DNA of 64,000 nt from Rapana venosa (GCA_028751875.1 CM054141.1:72093154-72157153), one strand, 5' to 3'. Shown: positions 35,636 through 48,298, numbered from the stretch's first letter. Notes: a model not told the origin generated them from the letters alone. Program-made: numbers and translations.

Positions 35636-35810
35636 TGATAGATTCTCTCTCCCTCCCTCCCTCCTCCTCCTCTCTCTCTGTGCCCGCGGTGGGGGGTGGG
35701 AGTCCTAATGCTTATTTATAAAGTATTACACACAACACACGCACGCACGCACGCACGCGCTCGCGCGCGCGCACACACACACACACACACTCTCTCTCTC
35801 TCTCTCTCAT
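35636..35810. repeat. (CCCT)n, (CGCA)n, (CA)n, (CT)n cluster
   Basis: Short simple repeats in succession. Confidence 0.85.
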
Positions 35811-36151
35811 CTGCAATATCCCGCAGCGTCAGTTTGATGAGAGTTCAATAAATCTGAGGAACCCGACACCTGCCTTATCAGCTCCAGCACAGGCAACACA
35901 CCTCACAGCTCAGCGATAGCTGAGGTAGGTATGTGACCCATCTCTTCCTCTTATCACACTGTAGTGTTAGAGACGCTATACAGCAAGGGAGAAGATGGCC
36001 TTGTGTACCATACAATTAATAGCAGACTTCAAACTGGTAAGCCTGCAGCTGAACGAAATAGGCAGATAGAAACCATGCCTCTGGTGGCTGCCAACAAATA
36101 CTCCATCTGTGCAGTTTTACTCAACTAAAAACACGACTCAACACTATATAT

Positions 36152-36503
36152 ATATTGCCTGCGAAGAATTCTCCGGATCTTTTGGCCAGAGAAGATCTCC
36201 AATGAAGACCTACTACGGAGATGCAGGCAAGAAGACATGGGAACCATCATCACCAGACGACGGTGGAAGTGGATTGGGCACATCCTCCGAAGAGACCCAC
36301 AGTCAATCGCAAGAACAGCATTGCACTGGACCCCAGAAGGAAGGAGAAAGAAAGGAAGACCAAAAGCAACGTGGAGAAGAACTGTAGAAAGTGAGATGAA
36401 GGCCATGCAGCACTCTTGGGGATCAGTGACTAGGTTGGCCCAGAATAGGCAGGAGTGGAATCGCTTTGTTGCTGCCCTACACACCGCTGGGTGTAATGGC
36501 TAA
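36152..36503 (+). mobile_element. RTE-like LINE, last about 115 codons
   Basis: Frame with LRRILRIFWPEKISNEDLLR, then RRRWKWIGHILRRDPQSIAR, GRRKKGRPKATWRRTVESEM and WNRFVAALHTAGCNG to a stop, followed by (TA)n. This is the standard C-terminus of RTE-type endonuclease/reverse transcriptases in many animals (often misannotated as craniofacial development protein 2-like). 5'-truncated. Confidence 0.85.
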
Positions 36504-36510
36504 TGATGAT

Positions 36511-36524
36511 ATATAATATAATAT

Positions 36525-36587
<63 letters not shown>

Positions 36588-36588
36588 T
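36511..36588. repeat. (TA)n(TG)n
   Basis: Follows the RTE-like 3' end directly, so it may be the element's own tail. Confidence 0.9.
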
Positions 36589-38178
36589 CTCCATTCTTTC
36601 AAATGGCTTGGGGCAGACACTGGAGTAGATCTTAGTCATATTGACATGGAGTTTGACTTGGCTGGACAGATGGACAACTGACCTAAGAGCAGGAACAAAT
36701 CTGTAATGGACATAGGTGGGGCCACAAACCGACGTTAATTTCACTTGCAAAGCCAAAGGTCATATTTAATATTAGTAATAACGCCGAGGATCAAAACTGA
36801 CATGGACACAATGGAGACTACAAACCGACATCAATTCAACTTGCGAAGTTCGTATTCAATATCTTTATAAAACACCTGCAATTTCTCTGTCTCAGATAGT
36901 TAGGACTTCTTAAAAACCATGCTTAAAGAGAAGAAAGGATCCCACAGTTAAAAGGAGGGGGAACTAACGGTCAGCCCTGGCATCATTCAACGAAGTCCTG
37001 GCTCACCTCTAGTCTAATGATTAGAACTGCCCCAATAAAGTCATGAAACTGTCACGTTCACTACATTAGACTAAGCCGACGGCGTGCCAAACTTGGGCAA
37101 AGTTTTTACACTGCTCTTCAACGCACAAATCCGGGGTTTGGGTCTGCCAGTCTTGTGTATTCAGCACAGCGCGGGGAGATGCTGAGCACAGCGTTGTTAG
37201 GGGTTCCATAAATCGTCTAAATGGTCCATTTAACTCAATGCTGCCCTGCGTCTTTACTGCCCCCTGCCCACCCCTGCCAGTTCCTCTCTAGCCTACCCCC
37301 CTCCACCCAACAAAGGAATTCAGCTCTGACAGTGGGCCTCAGCCCCGTGTTGCTGGTGAAAGTTTCAGCTCAAGTTCTTACCCACGTTGTTTGTGGGGAA
37401 ACTGGCCGCTAATGTCACTTCAAACCGGTCACCCCTGGCCACTGAAAGAATTTGAGCCCCACTGCTCCATCCATGAACAAAGCGAAATCTAGGAGGCACT
37501 TAACTTTAGCAAAACTGTGATTTTATTATCATTCAATGTAAATGACCGTGGTGTACCAGGTCTGGTTTCACTTTTATATAACGAATCTTCCGATGTTTCT
37601 TTTTAGCGTTCACGGTTGCTCAGCCCTCCATGAGATGCATACTTCGATTTCATAAGATGCTGCACACGTTACCTGGATGTCTGCACCCGCCAGTCATGTT
37701 ATGATAGATCAGGAGTACTGGCAGACGAGAGAGAAAGTCAGAGCTAACAACAGATGATGGAACTGGCCCTGCACAACCCCTCTTGTTATAACAGTGCTGT
37801 GGAGACAGACAGCTCTGCCACCGACCTCAGCCCCCTCAGCGTTGCTTCATCTGCTGTGCACACTCCTGGGAGTGTTAGTTTTTGAGTCCTGCACTGTGGT
37901 CAGTTGTACTGTGACAAACAGCCCCATAGGCTAGCGGCCACTCCCACAGTTCAAAGATGTGATAGTTGGAGGATCGAAAGGAATGCTATGTAGCTTCCTC
38001 AAGAATAATGATTTTAGCTCAATCGTTTTATTTGTGTGGAAAACAAAATTCTGGATGATTGAACAACAAACAAAAAACCTGCTAGGCCCTTTGCTTCTCG
38101 TATTTCTTTGCATCAATGTTTATAAAATGCATTTCTGTCTTGGACAAAATATGCTGGAAATGCTTTTTGCATATGCGG
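36589..38178. other. No gene seen
   Basis: Unique-looking DNA, with a short imperfect direct duplication ('cacaaaccgacgttaatttc' near 36724 and 'acaaaccgacatcaattcaa' near 36820). Confidence 0.45.
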
Positions 38179-38192
38179 TAATAATATAACAG

Positions 38193-38479
38193 TAAAAGTA
38201 TGTTCTTTCGAGCCAGAAGGCCCATAGAGCCGGAGCTTATCCCGGTTTCTGTAGCGTTAAGCGAACTGATGGTTTTTCACCACCCCTGTGACAGGACGCT
38301 AGTCTGTCGCCAGATACTTCCCCAGCAGAGCTGGTACCCACTTGTACACCTGGGTGGAGTGAGGAAAATAGGAGTAAAGTGTCTTTCCCAAGGACACAAC
38401 ACCGAGCCGAGCGGGGATCGAACCCGCGACCTCTGGATCACGAGTTGACCGCTTAAACCACTCGACCACGGTGCCTCCA
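38193..38479 (-). mobile_element. SINE-B copy 2 with 14-bp target duplication
   Basis: Near-identical to copy 3. Flanked by 'taataatataacag' at 38179-38192 and 38480-38493. Confidence 0.9.
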
Positions 38480-39256
38480 TAATAATATAACAGCAGATCA
38501 TATATTAACATGCCGAAGTTTAAAAGGGCACATTCCCGTTTTGATGGCATCCTCTCCATCAGCAATATTTAGCAGTCTGTCACTTATGTACGACTTTTTT
38601 TAGATCGCTTATGCATAGTCCAGTTGGTTTGTTATTGTGGTTGCTTAAGACATTAAAGACGCTCTAGTCCAGAAATTATTTTTTCGAGCTTGTTAGATTA
38701 AAAAAAAATATATCGTTATCCTTTTTTCTTTGTTATATGCCTCCTGTTTCACAGTTGTTGCATTCCTATTGTTTATCTTGTTTGTTTCATAGGAGGGGGC
38801 TAGAGATATTGTTTTTGTAATTGGGTTTTTGGCTGTTGTTGGGTGTTTCTCGCTCTTGTTTTAAGGGTTGAGCTTTTTTTCTTCCAGGGGTGGGGGTGGG
38901 TGGGGGGAGTTGCTTCTTGCGTTTCTTTTGAGGGCAGGGGAGGGGGTTACACACATTATGATAGGTTTGGGTTTTTTCACGTGAAACTCAGTAGTTGAAA
39001 TTTTATTTACATTTTTCATTGGAATTACTGATTTTGTTAGAAATTGTTAGAATTGCATTTTCCTGTTGTTTATTGTAGTTCAATAGGTTAGTAATGTAGC
39101 GGTGTGTTTTTTCCCTATAACTTTGGTTGTTGCTTTTCTATATTTTTTATTTTTAAATTTTGTTTATCATTTTGCATGCATTGATCCCCTGAAATTCCTT
39201 CTCCTGTACAGTACCAACTACACCCTCCTTCCTTGACACTCATACACCCTCCTTCT

Positions 39257-39279
39257 CCCCCCCCCCCCCCCCCCCCCCC
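39257..39279. repeat. Poly-C tract
   Basis: 23 C, next to a LINE tail. Confidence 0.9.
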
Positions 39280-39284
39280 ACCCC

Positions 39285-39330
39285 GTCTAATATCACAACT
39301 GTGAAAAAAAGACGTTAAATGAATTTGAAC
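39285..39330 (+). mobile_element. LINE 3' tail
   Basis: 'gtgaaaaaaagacgttaaat' on the plus strand, following a poly-C tract and leading into (CA)n. Confidence 0.4.
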
Positions 39331-39638
39331 ACACACGCACACACACAAAAGGGGTGGGAAGCTGTCCGAAAGATAAAAATCCAGCGTGTTTAAAGCTGTC
39401 AGAGAGAGTTTGACAACGGCGGCGGAGAAGAGGAGTTAGCAAGAAGCCAACTGCCCTGACAGTGACCACTGTAGCCTGCCCTGTTATTGTTCCTCAGGGA
39501 GTTAATGAGAGACCGGCCCACAGCCACCCAGGGTGGGGCACCGTGAGCCCCAGAGGTGCTACCTGCCTGGCGGGTCACCAGGGGCCCAGTGGTCCCTCCA
39601 CTGCTGTTGGTGTAGCTACACACAGCGCTAGGGATGAA

Positions 39639-39708
<70 letters not shown>

Positions 39709-39710
39709 GT
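39639..39710. repeat. (TG)n
   Basis: TG microsatellite ending in CG steps. Confidence 0.92.
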
Positions 39711-39839
39711 GCTCCCCCTTTCCTTGTCAGTGCGCGCGCGCTCGTGAGTGTGTGTGTGTTTCTGTGTGTGTCTGTATCTATGTGTCTGTGTGAGTACATG
39801 AATGAATAGGCCTATGTGTGTGCGCACATACGTGTACAC

Positions 39840-41409
39840 AGTTTATTCATGTTTTGGAGATTCCAGGAGATTGTGGCTACAACTCAACTGTCAACGTATT
39901 CAGACATGAAAATGTGAACAACCTGACTCGTGATTGTGTTTGGCAAGCGTGACAGTATCAAACGGTCTACCGTATGAACTTCAAACAACAGAACAAAAAC
40001 AACAAACTGGACATCTTCAGGTGTTCTCGTGTCTGGCACTTGTAAACAGGTCTATTGTGACGAGGAAAACTGTCTGGCACAAACAGTTCTATTGTGACAA
40101 GGAACATACACATGCCAAAAAAAAAGACACACAGTCATGCAACAGTCAAAAATTAAGCAATAGTTCTAAGATAGACCTAGCGGTACATACCTTCTGTTAA
40201 CATGTATAGGTTTCCTTGTCAATCAACCATTTCACACTTGGAGCAGTTCTAGGCAGTAAATAGGAAGCTGTGCAACAGCAGATGGCATTCTGCAGAGTTC
40301 ACATGTATGCACACTCTATCCACCGATCTGAATCAGGTTAACGATCTGAATCTGAATCAGGTTAACGTTGCAGTACTCAACATTTCAGGAATACTGTGAT
40401 ACCGTTAAAAACGGTTTTCGTCGCCTTAGCCTAGGCCTAGTGGAGATGACTCCCAACACTGACACGTGAAAAACATCAGACTTTAGTCCATGGATGCGAA
40501 GCCAGTGTTTCCACTTCACGCTTGCTGACAAGGACAACTCCCAACAAGCCCACTTCGTGAAAGCAACAGGCCAAGGAGGACAGTGGTCCAGTAGGCTAGC
40601 CAAGGCCTAATCAGGCAGACAGTTTTCACCGCTGTGTCCAGCAGCCTCTGGCCAACACTAGGCAAGGGCCTAGGCAAGCAGGGAGCCAGAGATAGGCTTC
40701 ATTCAGCCAGGATGGAGGGGAGGTTTTAATCCACTTAAGGCATTAGACAATGCTGTCAATGCCCGCCGCATCGCCGGATTCTGGATCCCTGGATTCTGGA
40801 TCCCTGTTCGGTGTTGAGGTATCTTAACGGCTGGAGGGAGCTATCACCCAACCCGCCGCCGCTGTGTGGACAGTTGACAAGGAGTGTTGACTGCACCACC
40901 CGGCTGCAGAGCCCAGGTTAGCTAATCATCCTGCTCCCGTTCCTCCGCTTTGTGTCTCCGCTAATCCGCGCACCATCGGTAAACTTGTGCCTGGTCTTTG
41001 GAGTCCAATCCCAGATTGTCGCTATCAACACACGTCTTGGTTTCACTTCATACTCTGCTAAGAGATTGCCAGCCACAGCGGAGAGAGGGAAAAAAGCAGC
41101 CAATCTCTTTGAGGCTGTGCCGCCGATCAGCAGAGAGGACAGACAATGCGGACAACTTAACTGATGGTCAAAAACGAGCCGACACAAACACAAACAATGT
41201 CCTGAGCTGGCTGCAGTCTTCTCCACCAAATCCAAGCGAGGGCAGAAGGGACAGACAGCACACCAGTGGCCGGACTGCTGCCCCTACTATACTATTACCA
41301 GGCCTTTACACTGGACAGACAGACAGGAGACTGACTAACGGTGTGACTGAAGCAGGCGGCCAGCAATCACTGAGCTGGCGGTCAGCGATGGTGTTATCGA
41401 CTCTCCGCC
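39840..41409. other. No gene seen
   Basis: Unique-looking DNA. Open frames around 40920-41240 on both strands lack splice or composition support. Confidence 0.45.
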
Positions 41410-41591
41410 CCCCCTTCCCCCCCCCCCCCCCCCCCCCGCCCCCCCTGTTCCCCATCCCCCTGTCCCCCTTTCTCCTTGATCACTACCACACCTTCCACAA
41501 CACATGCCCGCACACTCTGTCTCTGTCTGTCTGTTTCTATTCTGTCCGTCTGTTTCTATTCTATTTTGTCTGTCTGTCTGTCTGTCTGTCT

Positions 41592-41653
<62 letters not shown>

Positions 41654-41664
41654 CCTCTCTCTCT

Positions 41665-41740
<76 letters not shown>
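41410..41740. repeat. Poly-C, (TCTG)n, (CT)n and (CA)n cluster
   Basis: C-rich run from 41410, TCTG units near 41520-41590, CT at 41594-41663, CA at 41667-41740. The LINE fragment starts at its end. Confidence 0.95.
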
Positions 41741-41743
<3 letters not shown>

Positions 41744-42019
41744 TAGGCCTACAGCATCAGCTGAATAACCTGCAAAAGGAAACAGAGATTAAAGTTAACG
41801 GTGAACACAGACAAATCTAAAATAATTGTTTTCAGGAAAGGTGGTTTTCTTGGTGCTAGAGAAAAATGGTTTTTGAATGGAAGTTCATTGGAAGTTGTGA
41901 ACTCATATAAGTACTTAGGTCTTACCTTCTCTACTAGAAATAGTTTCACAGCTGCCATGGAAGAAGTAAAGCTTAAAGGTAAAAAATGTGTGAATGATAT
42001 CATGTGTACTTTGAGAAAA

Positions 42020-42303
42020 GTAAAAAAGTATGTTCTTTCGAACCAGAAGGCCCATAGAGCCGGAGCTTATCCCGGTTTCTGTAGCGTTAAGCGAACTGAT
42101 GGTTTTTCACCACCCCTGTGACAGGACGCTAGTCTGTCGCCAGATACTTCCCCAGCAGAGCTGGTACCCACTTGTACACCTGGGTGGAGTGAGGAAAATA
42201 GGAGTAAAGTGTCTTTCCCAAGGACACAACACCGAGCCGAGCGGGGATCGAACCCGCGACCTCTGGATCACGAGTTGACCGCCTAAACCACTCGACCACG
42301 GTG
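42020..42303 (-). mobile_element. SINE-B copy 3 inserted in a LINE reading frame
   Basis: Flanked by 'actttgagaaaa' at 42008-42019 and 42304-42315. Removing it rejoins the LINE reverse transcriptase frame at ...TLRK. I count about 2 differences from copy 2 by eye over about 275 bases. Confidence 0.92.
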
Positions 42304-43021
42304 ACTTTGAGAAAAATTGGTAGTAATTCTCCCGATGTGTTCTTCAAGCTTTTTGATACTCAAGTTGTTCCGTTGGTTCTGTATGCATCTGAAGTGTGGG
42401 GACATAAGGCTTATCGCCAAGTTGAACAAGTACATCTATATGCGTGTAAAAGATTCCTGCATGTGAGAAACAAAACAGCTAATGATGTTGTATATGGTGA
42501 ACTAGGCCGTTTTCCACTGTGGATTACAGCTATTACCAGATGTGTGAAATACTGGCTAAGACTCTTAAAACAACCTGAAGAGAGGTATTCAAAAAAGGCA
42601 TATAGAATGTTATTAGCTTTGCATGAGAAAGGCCATGTGACATGGGTAACCTACTTAAAGAATGTTCTTTATGATAATGGGTTTGAACAAGTCTGGCTCT
42701 TTGAATGTGGCTATGAAAAGACTTTTATGAAAGAGCTTAAAGAAATGCTACATAGCAGTTTCTGTTTCCATTGGCGAAGCCACATGGATTCAAACCCACG
42801 ATTTTCCGTAATTATATGGTAGAATTAAACACGTATTTGTGATAGAACGTTATGTTGATATTCTATACGTTGAAGGTTACAGAAATATCCTGGCACGATT
42901 CAGGATGGGTGTATCACAGTTGAATGTACACAAATATCGCTTTTCACCTACAAATGAGAATACCGCATGCCCTGCATGTCTAGACAGGAAAGATGAAGGA
43001 CACTTTGTATTTGTTGCTTTA

Positions 43022-43078
43022 CGAGATTCAGCGCTATATAAATTCCATACATTATTATTATTATTATTATTATTATTT
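43022..43078 (+). mobile_element. L2-like 3' tail inside the 42-kb LINE frame
   Basis: 'gattcagcgctatataaatt' plus (ATT)n between codons for ...GHFVF and RCPLYE. It keeps the frame open. Confidence 0.7.
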
Positions 43079-43434
43079 AGATGTCCCCTATACGAGGACA
43101 TTAGACAGCAGTACAAACTTAACGTTGATGTTGGTGTTAACCTAGACAAAGCGCTTGTCAGTGTACTAGCTTGCAATTCACAAGCATCTCTAGTAAATCT
43201 CGCCAAATTCCTTTTAGCTGCATTTAAACTCAGACAGAACTTGATTGTTTCCATCTGCACTCAGCAGTTGTTTGTTTTGTTTGATTTTTTCTTTCAGTGA
43301 ACATGTTCATGTAGTACCAGTGTTGTGTTTCTTGATCATGTTATATATTATGTCAGAATAATGTTTATGTTTCCCCCCATGAAAGGGGCTGTTGGCCTGT
43401 ATTCATTAAATTTCAGAGTTCAGAGAGTTCAGAG

Positions 43435-43462
43435 TTCTCTCTCTCTCTCTCTCACTCACACA

Positions 43463-43540
<78 letters not shown>

Positions 43541-43553
43541 ACACACACACATA

Positions 43554-43629
<76 letters not shown>
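43435..43629. repeat. (CT)n(CA)n(TA)n compound microsatellite
   Basis: CT to 43452, CA to 43551, TA to 43629. Confidence 0.95.
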
Positions 43630-43632
<3 letters not shown>

Positions 43633-43868
43633 CAGCCTAATTTATGTTTTTAAACAACTCTTGGCATCTGGTGCTCTATCTTGAGATCGCGGGCTGCCTA
43701 ACTTTGATTTGATTAAAACAGTGAGCTCCGGTAGCCTAGCCTAGATGACCCCCTCCCTACAAACGAAGTCTTGTTCTTCACTCATTAGTTCTCTTAATTT
43801 GGCAACCCTCTTCTCCTATAGGTCAACGGCCTTCTTGTAAATAAACCATTCCAGTTTGAGTTTGAGGC

Positions 43869-43871
43869 TCG

Positions 43872-43938
<67 letters not shown>

Positions 43939-44032
43939 CTCCTCTCTCTCTCTCCTCCCATCACTTCTTAGACTGAAACTCTCTCTTTCTACCTCCCCCC
44001 TCTCTCTCTTTCTGCCTCCCTTCTCTCTCTCT
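43869..44032. repeat. (CT)n, imperfect
   Basis: CT-rich pyrimidine tract with interruptions. Confidence 0.9.
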
Positions 44033-44222
44033 GGTGCAAGTTTGCAACTGCCAGAACTGGTGCAGAGAGTGTAGTGTGTATGACGGTCTTCTGTTGTATT
44101 CAGGCAGGAGGCCCTGGCTCCCTTCCCCTTGTGGCTGCAGTGTAAGCATCAGGGACTGCGCTGAGAGAGGCTTCAGTAGCTAGGCTATTGGCCGTGATGA
44201 AGAACAGATGGAACACATTTCC

Positions 44223-44223
<1 letters not shown>

Positions 44224-44255
<32 letters not shown>
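44224..44255. repeat. Poly-C tract, longest in the window
   Basis: 32 C. Confidence 0.92.
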
Positions 44256-44639
44256 AGTCTGATCGCTTACGTTAACTAACGTCAGTGTGTGCAGGTTGTT
44301 ATTGTTGAACATTGGTTCCACTTGTAACTACTGAGAGAAGAGGCGATAGAATTGAGAATACTACTTTTGTTAGCATCATCCGCCAAGCCCGTTATCTTTC
44401 AGTTAACTACCCACGCTCGCATCGAATTCCTGGCCGAAAGAAAACACCAGACTGTCTTGACAGGAGCCCTTCCTTGTAGATTTCTGTTCAATGAAGAGTA
44501 GTGCAGAGTTACGCTGCTTCAAGGTATAACCAAGGATGGAAGTCCTTTGGTGTCATGATTCTTCAATGTAAATAAAATGAGACAGACTTCTAAAATACAC
44601 ATCTTTCTACAAAGCCAACCGTGAGTTAAATCAGTCGTA

Positions 44640-44930
44640 ACCTTTTTCTTCTTCATCGAACGCTCAGACAGAAACTATTTTTGTCTGTCATATCAGCAAC
44701 AATGCGTCATTCTGCCGTTAAGTGCCTAACAAGTCAGGCCCAGCGCATCCGACTTCGGCCTAAGAGAGAATTGTTATCAAGTCTTTCTGGAAAAAATGCA
44801 GGAGAATGGACCATAAAGGCAGAAAGGAGGTGACAGGAAGAAAAGAAACAAGGCAGAAATAAAGAGATTGATAGAAAAAGAAAATTACTAGCACAGAATT
44901 TCCAGTATGTGGAAATGCTATTTATAACAC
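44640..44930 (+). mobile_element. Repeat C copy
   Basis: 'cttcatcgaacgctcagac', 'gtcaggcccagcgcatccga', 'atgctatttataacacc', running straight into a 22-base poly-C tract. Confidence 0.6.
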
Positions 44931-44956
44931 CCCCCCCCCCCCCCCCCCCCCGGGGG
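44931..44956. repeat. Poly-C followed by G5
   Basis: About 21 C then GGGGG, at the end of a Repeat C copy. Confidence 0.9.
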
Positions 44957-45186
44957 AAATAGTAACCTAGCCTATAAGACGTCATATCGATGGGGTTCAG
45001 TGTTGTGCTGATAGAATCAGGAGACTTGGTACTGGTGACATTGAGTAATTCTTCATGATGAGTAATCAGCTTATCAGCACTGGCCATTTCCAGTTCAGAA
45101 GAGAATTCCTCAGGCTTTATCAGTCAGGGCAAGTGGCAGTGTCCTGCAGGCCGCAGAGAAGCCATAGATCAAGTGAGTGTTCACGG

Positions 45187-45214
45187 CCATTGGCCTGTCT
45201 GTCTGCCTGTCTGT

Positions 45215-45252
<38 letters not shown>

Positions 45253-45253
45253 T
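45187..45253. repeat. (CTGC/CTGT)n
   Basis: CCTG-type tetranucleotide run, TGTC units changing to TGCC. Confidence 0.9.
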
Positions 45254-45989
45254 ATCGTCTGCTTCCCAACACTTTTCACGGCACCTCGCTGCTTCCAGAC
45301 CCCTGGCTTCCCGCTTCTCGAGGTCTGCCGACGTCTGCTTAGCACCTCGCCCCTCCACTACCCAGCATGACTGGCGTGTCACCTCATTAGTCCACCTCAT
45401 AACTTTAAATCAGCGTTTGTTCGTTTGGGGCTTCCATGCCTCCACATGGCCCCTTTACCCAGTCAGTAGCCGACAGTTGACTTAACTTCAGGCCCAGAAA
45501 ATGCTTGTCTGGATTGATGACTAACACTAGAAGAATGCCATCAGCCACACAGGCAGGCGCTGCGCTGTGTTTCAACGCTTTTGACTTTAGACTCTGAGGC
45601 AAGCCATTAAAAGATAGCGAGGGAAAACACACCCATCAGCAAGCCTACTCATTGGTCTGTCAGAATCAGAGCCTTTGCCCTGTGATCATGGTTCTCATCA
45701 CTGAGCAGATCTGTCCAAATCTTAGCTCTGGTCTCTTGTCTGTCAGGGCTGAAAAAGTGCAAGTAAAGGGAGTAGAGGGGTGGGTGGTTAAGATAGCGAC
45801 AGTGCTCCTTAAAGGCCTCTTACTGTCAATCAGAGGGATCAGGCAGAGCAGAGCTGTCTCTCATTACGTCCTCATTCCTGGCTGTGCAGACTAGGCCAAC
45901 ACAGGAAACTTCTGACTGTGAGGGAAATAGGCTAGGCCTATCAGCCAGCACTCTGCTAGGCTAGTCTAGGCTACAGCACTGTATGTTGA

Positions 45990-46330
45990 ATGGTTCCCCT
46001 CCTGCCAGTGTTTGAGGTTTCCCCTCCTGCCAGTGTTGAATGGTTCCCCTCCTGCCAGTGTTGAATGTTCCCTCCTGCCATGTAAATGTTTCCCCCTGCA
46101 TGTTAATGTTTCCCTCCTGCCAGTGTTGAATGTTTCCCCTCCTGCCAGTGTTGAATGTAAGTGTTTGAGGTTTCCCCTCCTGCCAGTGTTTGAGGTTTCC
46201 CCTCCTGCCAGTGTTGAATGTTTCCCCTCCTGCCAGTGTTGAATGTTTCCCCTCCTGCCAGTGTTGAATGTTTCCCCTCCTGCCAGTGTTGAATGTTTCC
46301 CCTCCTGCCAGTGTTGAATGTTTCCCCTTC
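45990..46330. repeat. 25-bp minisatellite, about 13 units
   Basis: Unit 'tgttgaatgtttcccctcc' + 'tgccag', with some units reading 'tgtttgagg' and shorter decayed units near 46070-46110. Confidence 0.92.
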
Positions 46331-47342
46331 ACTTCTGCCAGACGTCCTGGCCAGTACAGACTGGAAGCCCAGGCCCACAATAATTAGGACTGCAGAGGGA
46401 TTAATTTGTGTCAGGCTACCAGACAAGATGTCACTGCTGTCAGAACCACACTGTAGATCATTAGGCTAGCTTTGCTTCCCACTTGGATAAGAAGCACATC
46501 CACTACAAGTCCACTGCCTGACTGTTTGGGCCCAGTTCTCACCTACTTGACTCATAATGCCCTCTCTTTGTGATGTTGAAAATGTGTATTAAATGCAAAG
46601 GATCTGTGATGGTGGCATGTGAGGGTGGGGGGTGGGGGGGATTCTCGGCAGTGGTAAATTGTACTAACGAGTATTACGCCCATTTCATAAGCGTAGGTTA
46701 TGCCCTAAGGTGTTGCATTTTTCTGGAAGCGGATTTAGAAAAAAACAACATCATCTCATGATCACTGAAGACAGGAACACACATACTACAGTTCAACATA
46801 CCCATTCTGTTTTACTGGAGTCTTCTTCTGGAAGTCTGAATTGACTTCACTTGCTGTGGCATTTAAAACCAATCTGGACAGCTCGGTTATGGCCATTGTT
46901 GCTTCTTCCCGGGACTGACCACCCAACCTTGTTCACATCCTCCCACCCCCTTGATACATTTCCTTTCCCCCCCATTTCTGTTATTTAACCAAAAAACACC
47001 CAGCCCCAGATTTCATGTTTGGCTGCGCGTTTCCCAGCTAAATATCCTGGGGTGACCCAGACTATGCCTCTGACTCCCTCACCACACCTCACCTGGGAAC
47101 AGAATCCCTGTGACCTCAAGTACACACTGATTGAGAATTCGCCTGTATGGCTGTTTTCAGGGGCTCTACTGTATAGGCTGCTATAATCCGACTTCAGAGG
47201 AAAAGCTTTGAAGTATACTTTACATATAAATTTCCACACATATTCCACACTTACGTACCTATATGTTAAATCTACATTATGTTAAATGTACATTTATGCA
47301 ATGTCTACAAGTGCAGGTAACCAATTACAACTCCTTCATTAT
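46331..47342. other. No gene seen
   Basis: Unique-looking DNA with short open frames only. Confidence 0.45.
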
Positions 47343-47445
47343 TAATAACAATAAATAATAATAATAATAATAATAACAACAACAATAAATGGAATTCATA
47401 TAGCGCTATATCTTGCAAAAAGAGATCAAAGCGCTTAAAAGAAAT
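47343..47445 (-). mobile_element. L2-like 3' tail
   Basis: (AAT)n with AAC interruptions then 'tggaattcatatagcgctat' and 'gatcaaagcgcttaaaag'. Confidence 0.65.
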
Positions 47446-47511
47446 CAAAGTGCTTGTATGTGTGTATATAATTATATGTGTGTGTGTATGTGTGTGAATA
47501 TGTGTGTGTAT

Positions 47512-47542
<31 letters not shown>

Positions 47543-47984
47543 CGCGGGCTAAAAATATTACTTGAGGATTGAATACCATGACCAGTACATGGATTCGTGA
47601 AGTCAAAACCTCCACAGTGTTGTTGTCCTCCTAGACTGGATCATTTTCAGCCGGCTCCTGCAGCCACCATGTGTGGAATTTTATCCCCTGATCTGAACGG
47701 GCAGGAAATCACCTGCGTGTGTGGGGTCCTCCTGTCAATTTACAGCTCCCTGCCCCCCTCCTCTGTGTTTACCCCACAGCCAGCCGCCACTTTCCATTTG
47801 TCTCAGGGCAGGGTTTAGCGGTGTGATGTCCCTCACCACCTTCCTGATCCCTCCCCTCCTCTTTGAAGACGCCGCCCCTTGGAGGAACACGGCTCCTGCC
47901 CGCAGTCAGGTGAAGCCAGCCACACATCTACCTGCACTGGCACCGCCACTGCCGGGCTACACTGGGGAGGCGGGGCACGCCACC

Positions 47985-48032
47985 GCCACCACCAACACCA
48001 CCACCACCACCACCACCACCGCCGCCGCCGCT
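47985..48032. repeat. (CAC)n(CGC)n trinucleotide run
   Basis: 'caccgccaccaccaacacca' followed by CAC then CGC units. Frames on both strands stay open through it (poly-Thr/Ala or poly-Gly/Trp), without other evidence of coding. Confidence 0.85.
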
Positions 48033-48298
48033 GCTGTGATGGAGCCTGTCTTTGGGGGACAGTCCTAAACTGTCGTCTGCTTACACCTGTCGCTCTTTGA
48101 TGCTTCCCGGTGGGGCTGGACCCCAAGTTGTCACCTGAACTCCTCCTCGCTCCACCCGTTCCGCCCTCCGTGCCCTTTGTGGGACTGTTCTTCTTGTGCT
48201 AGGCCTATGGGGAAACGGTACCCAGGGTAGATGGAGGAGGAAGAGGAGGGGGTGGGGGGTATCTTTGCAAGACTTGTAGTTCTCTTCATACCTATAAT

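Larger units (their letters stand above)
41747..43245 (+). mobile_element. LINE reverse transcriptase C-terminal region with two nested insertions
   Basis: Pieces of one reading frame: 41747-41790 (LQHQLNNLQ), a shift, then 41792-42019 with VNTDKSKIIVFRKGG and YKYLGLTFSTRNSF, SINE-B (42020-42303), 42316-42822 with TQVVPLVLYASEVWG and a helical C-terminal part, a break near 42825-42838, and 42839-43245 with Cys-rich CPACLDRKDEGHFVF, an L2-like tail (43022-43078), then RCPLYEDIRQQYKLN. The endonuclease and catalytic palm are absent. Clade not assigned with confidence (I/Nimb-like is possible). Starts directly after a (CA)n microsatellite. Confidence 0.8.

Noticed and set aside
39563..39627. Possible 65-bp minus-strand exon (AVCSYTNSSGGTTGPLVTRQ)
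   Set aside because: Splice sites exist (CCCTAG acceptor, GCAG|GTAGCA donor) and the out-phase fits 35290, but it lies against a (CA)n repeat and has no further support.
47721..48126. Long open frames on both strands around 47.7-48.1 kb
   Set aside because: They stay open through a CAC/CGC trinucleotide repeat; no splice or domain support.
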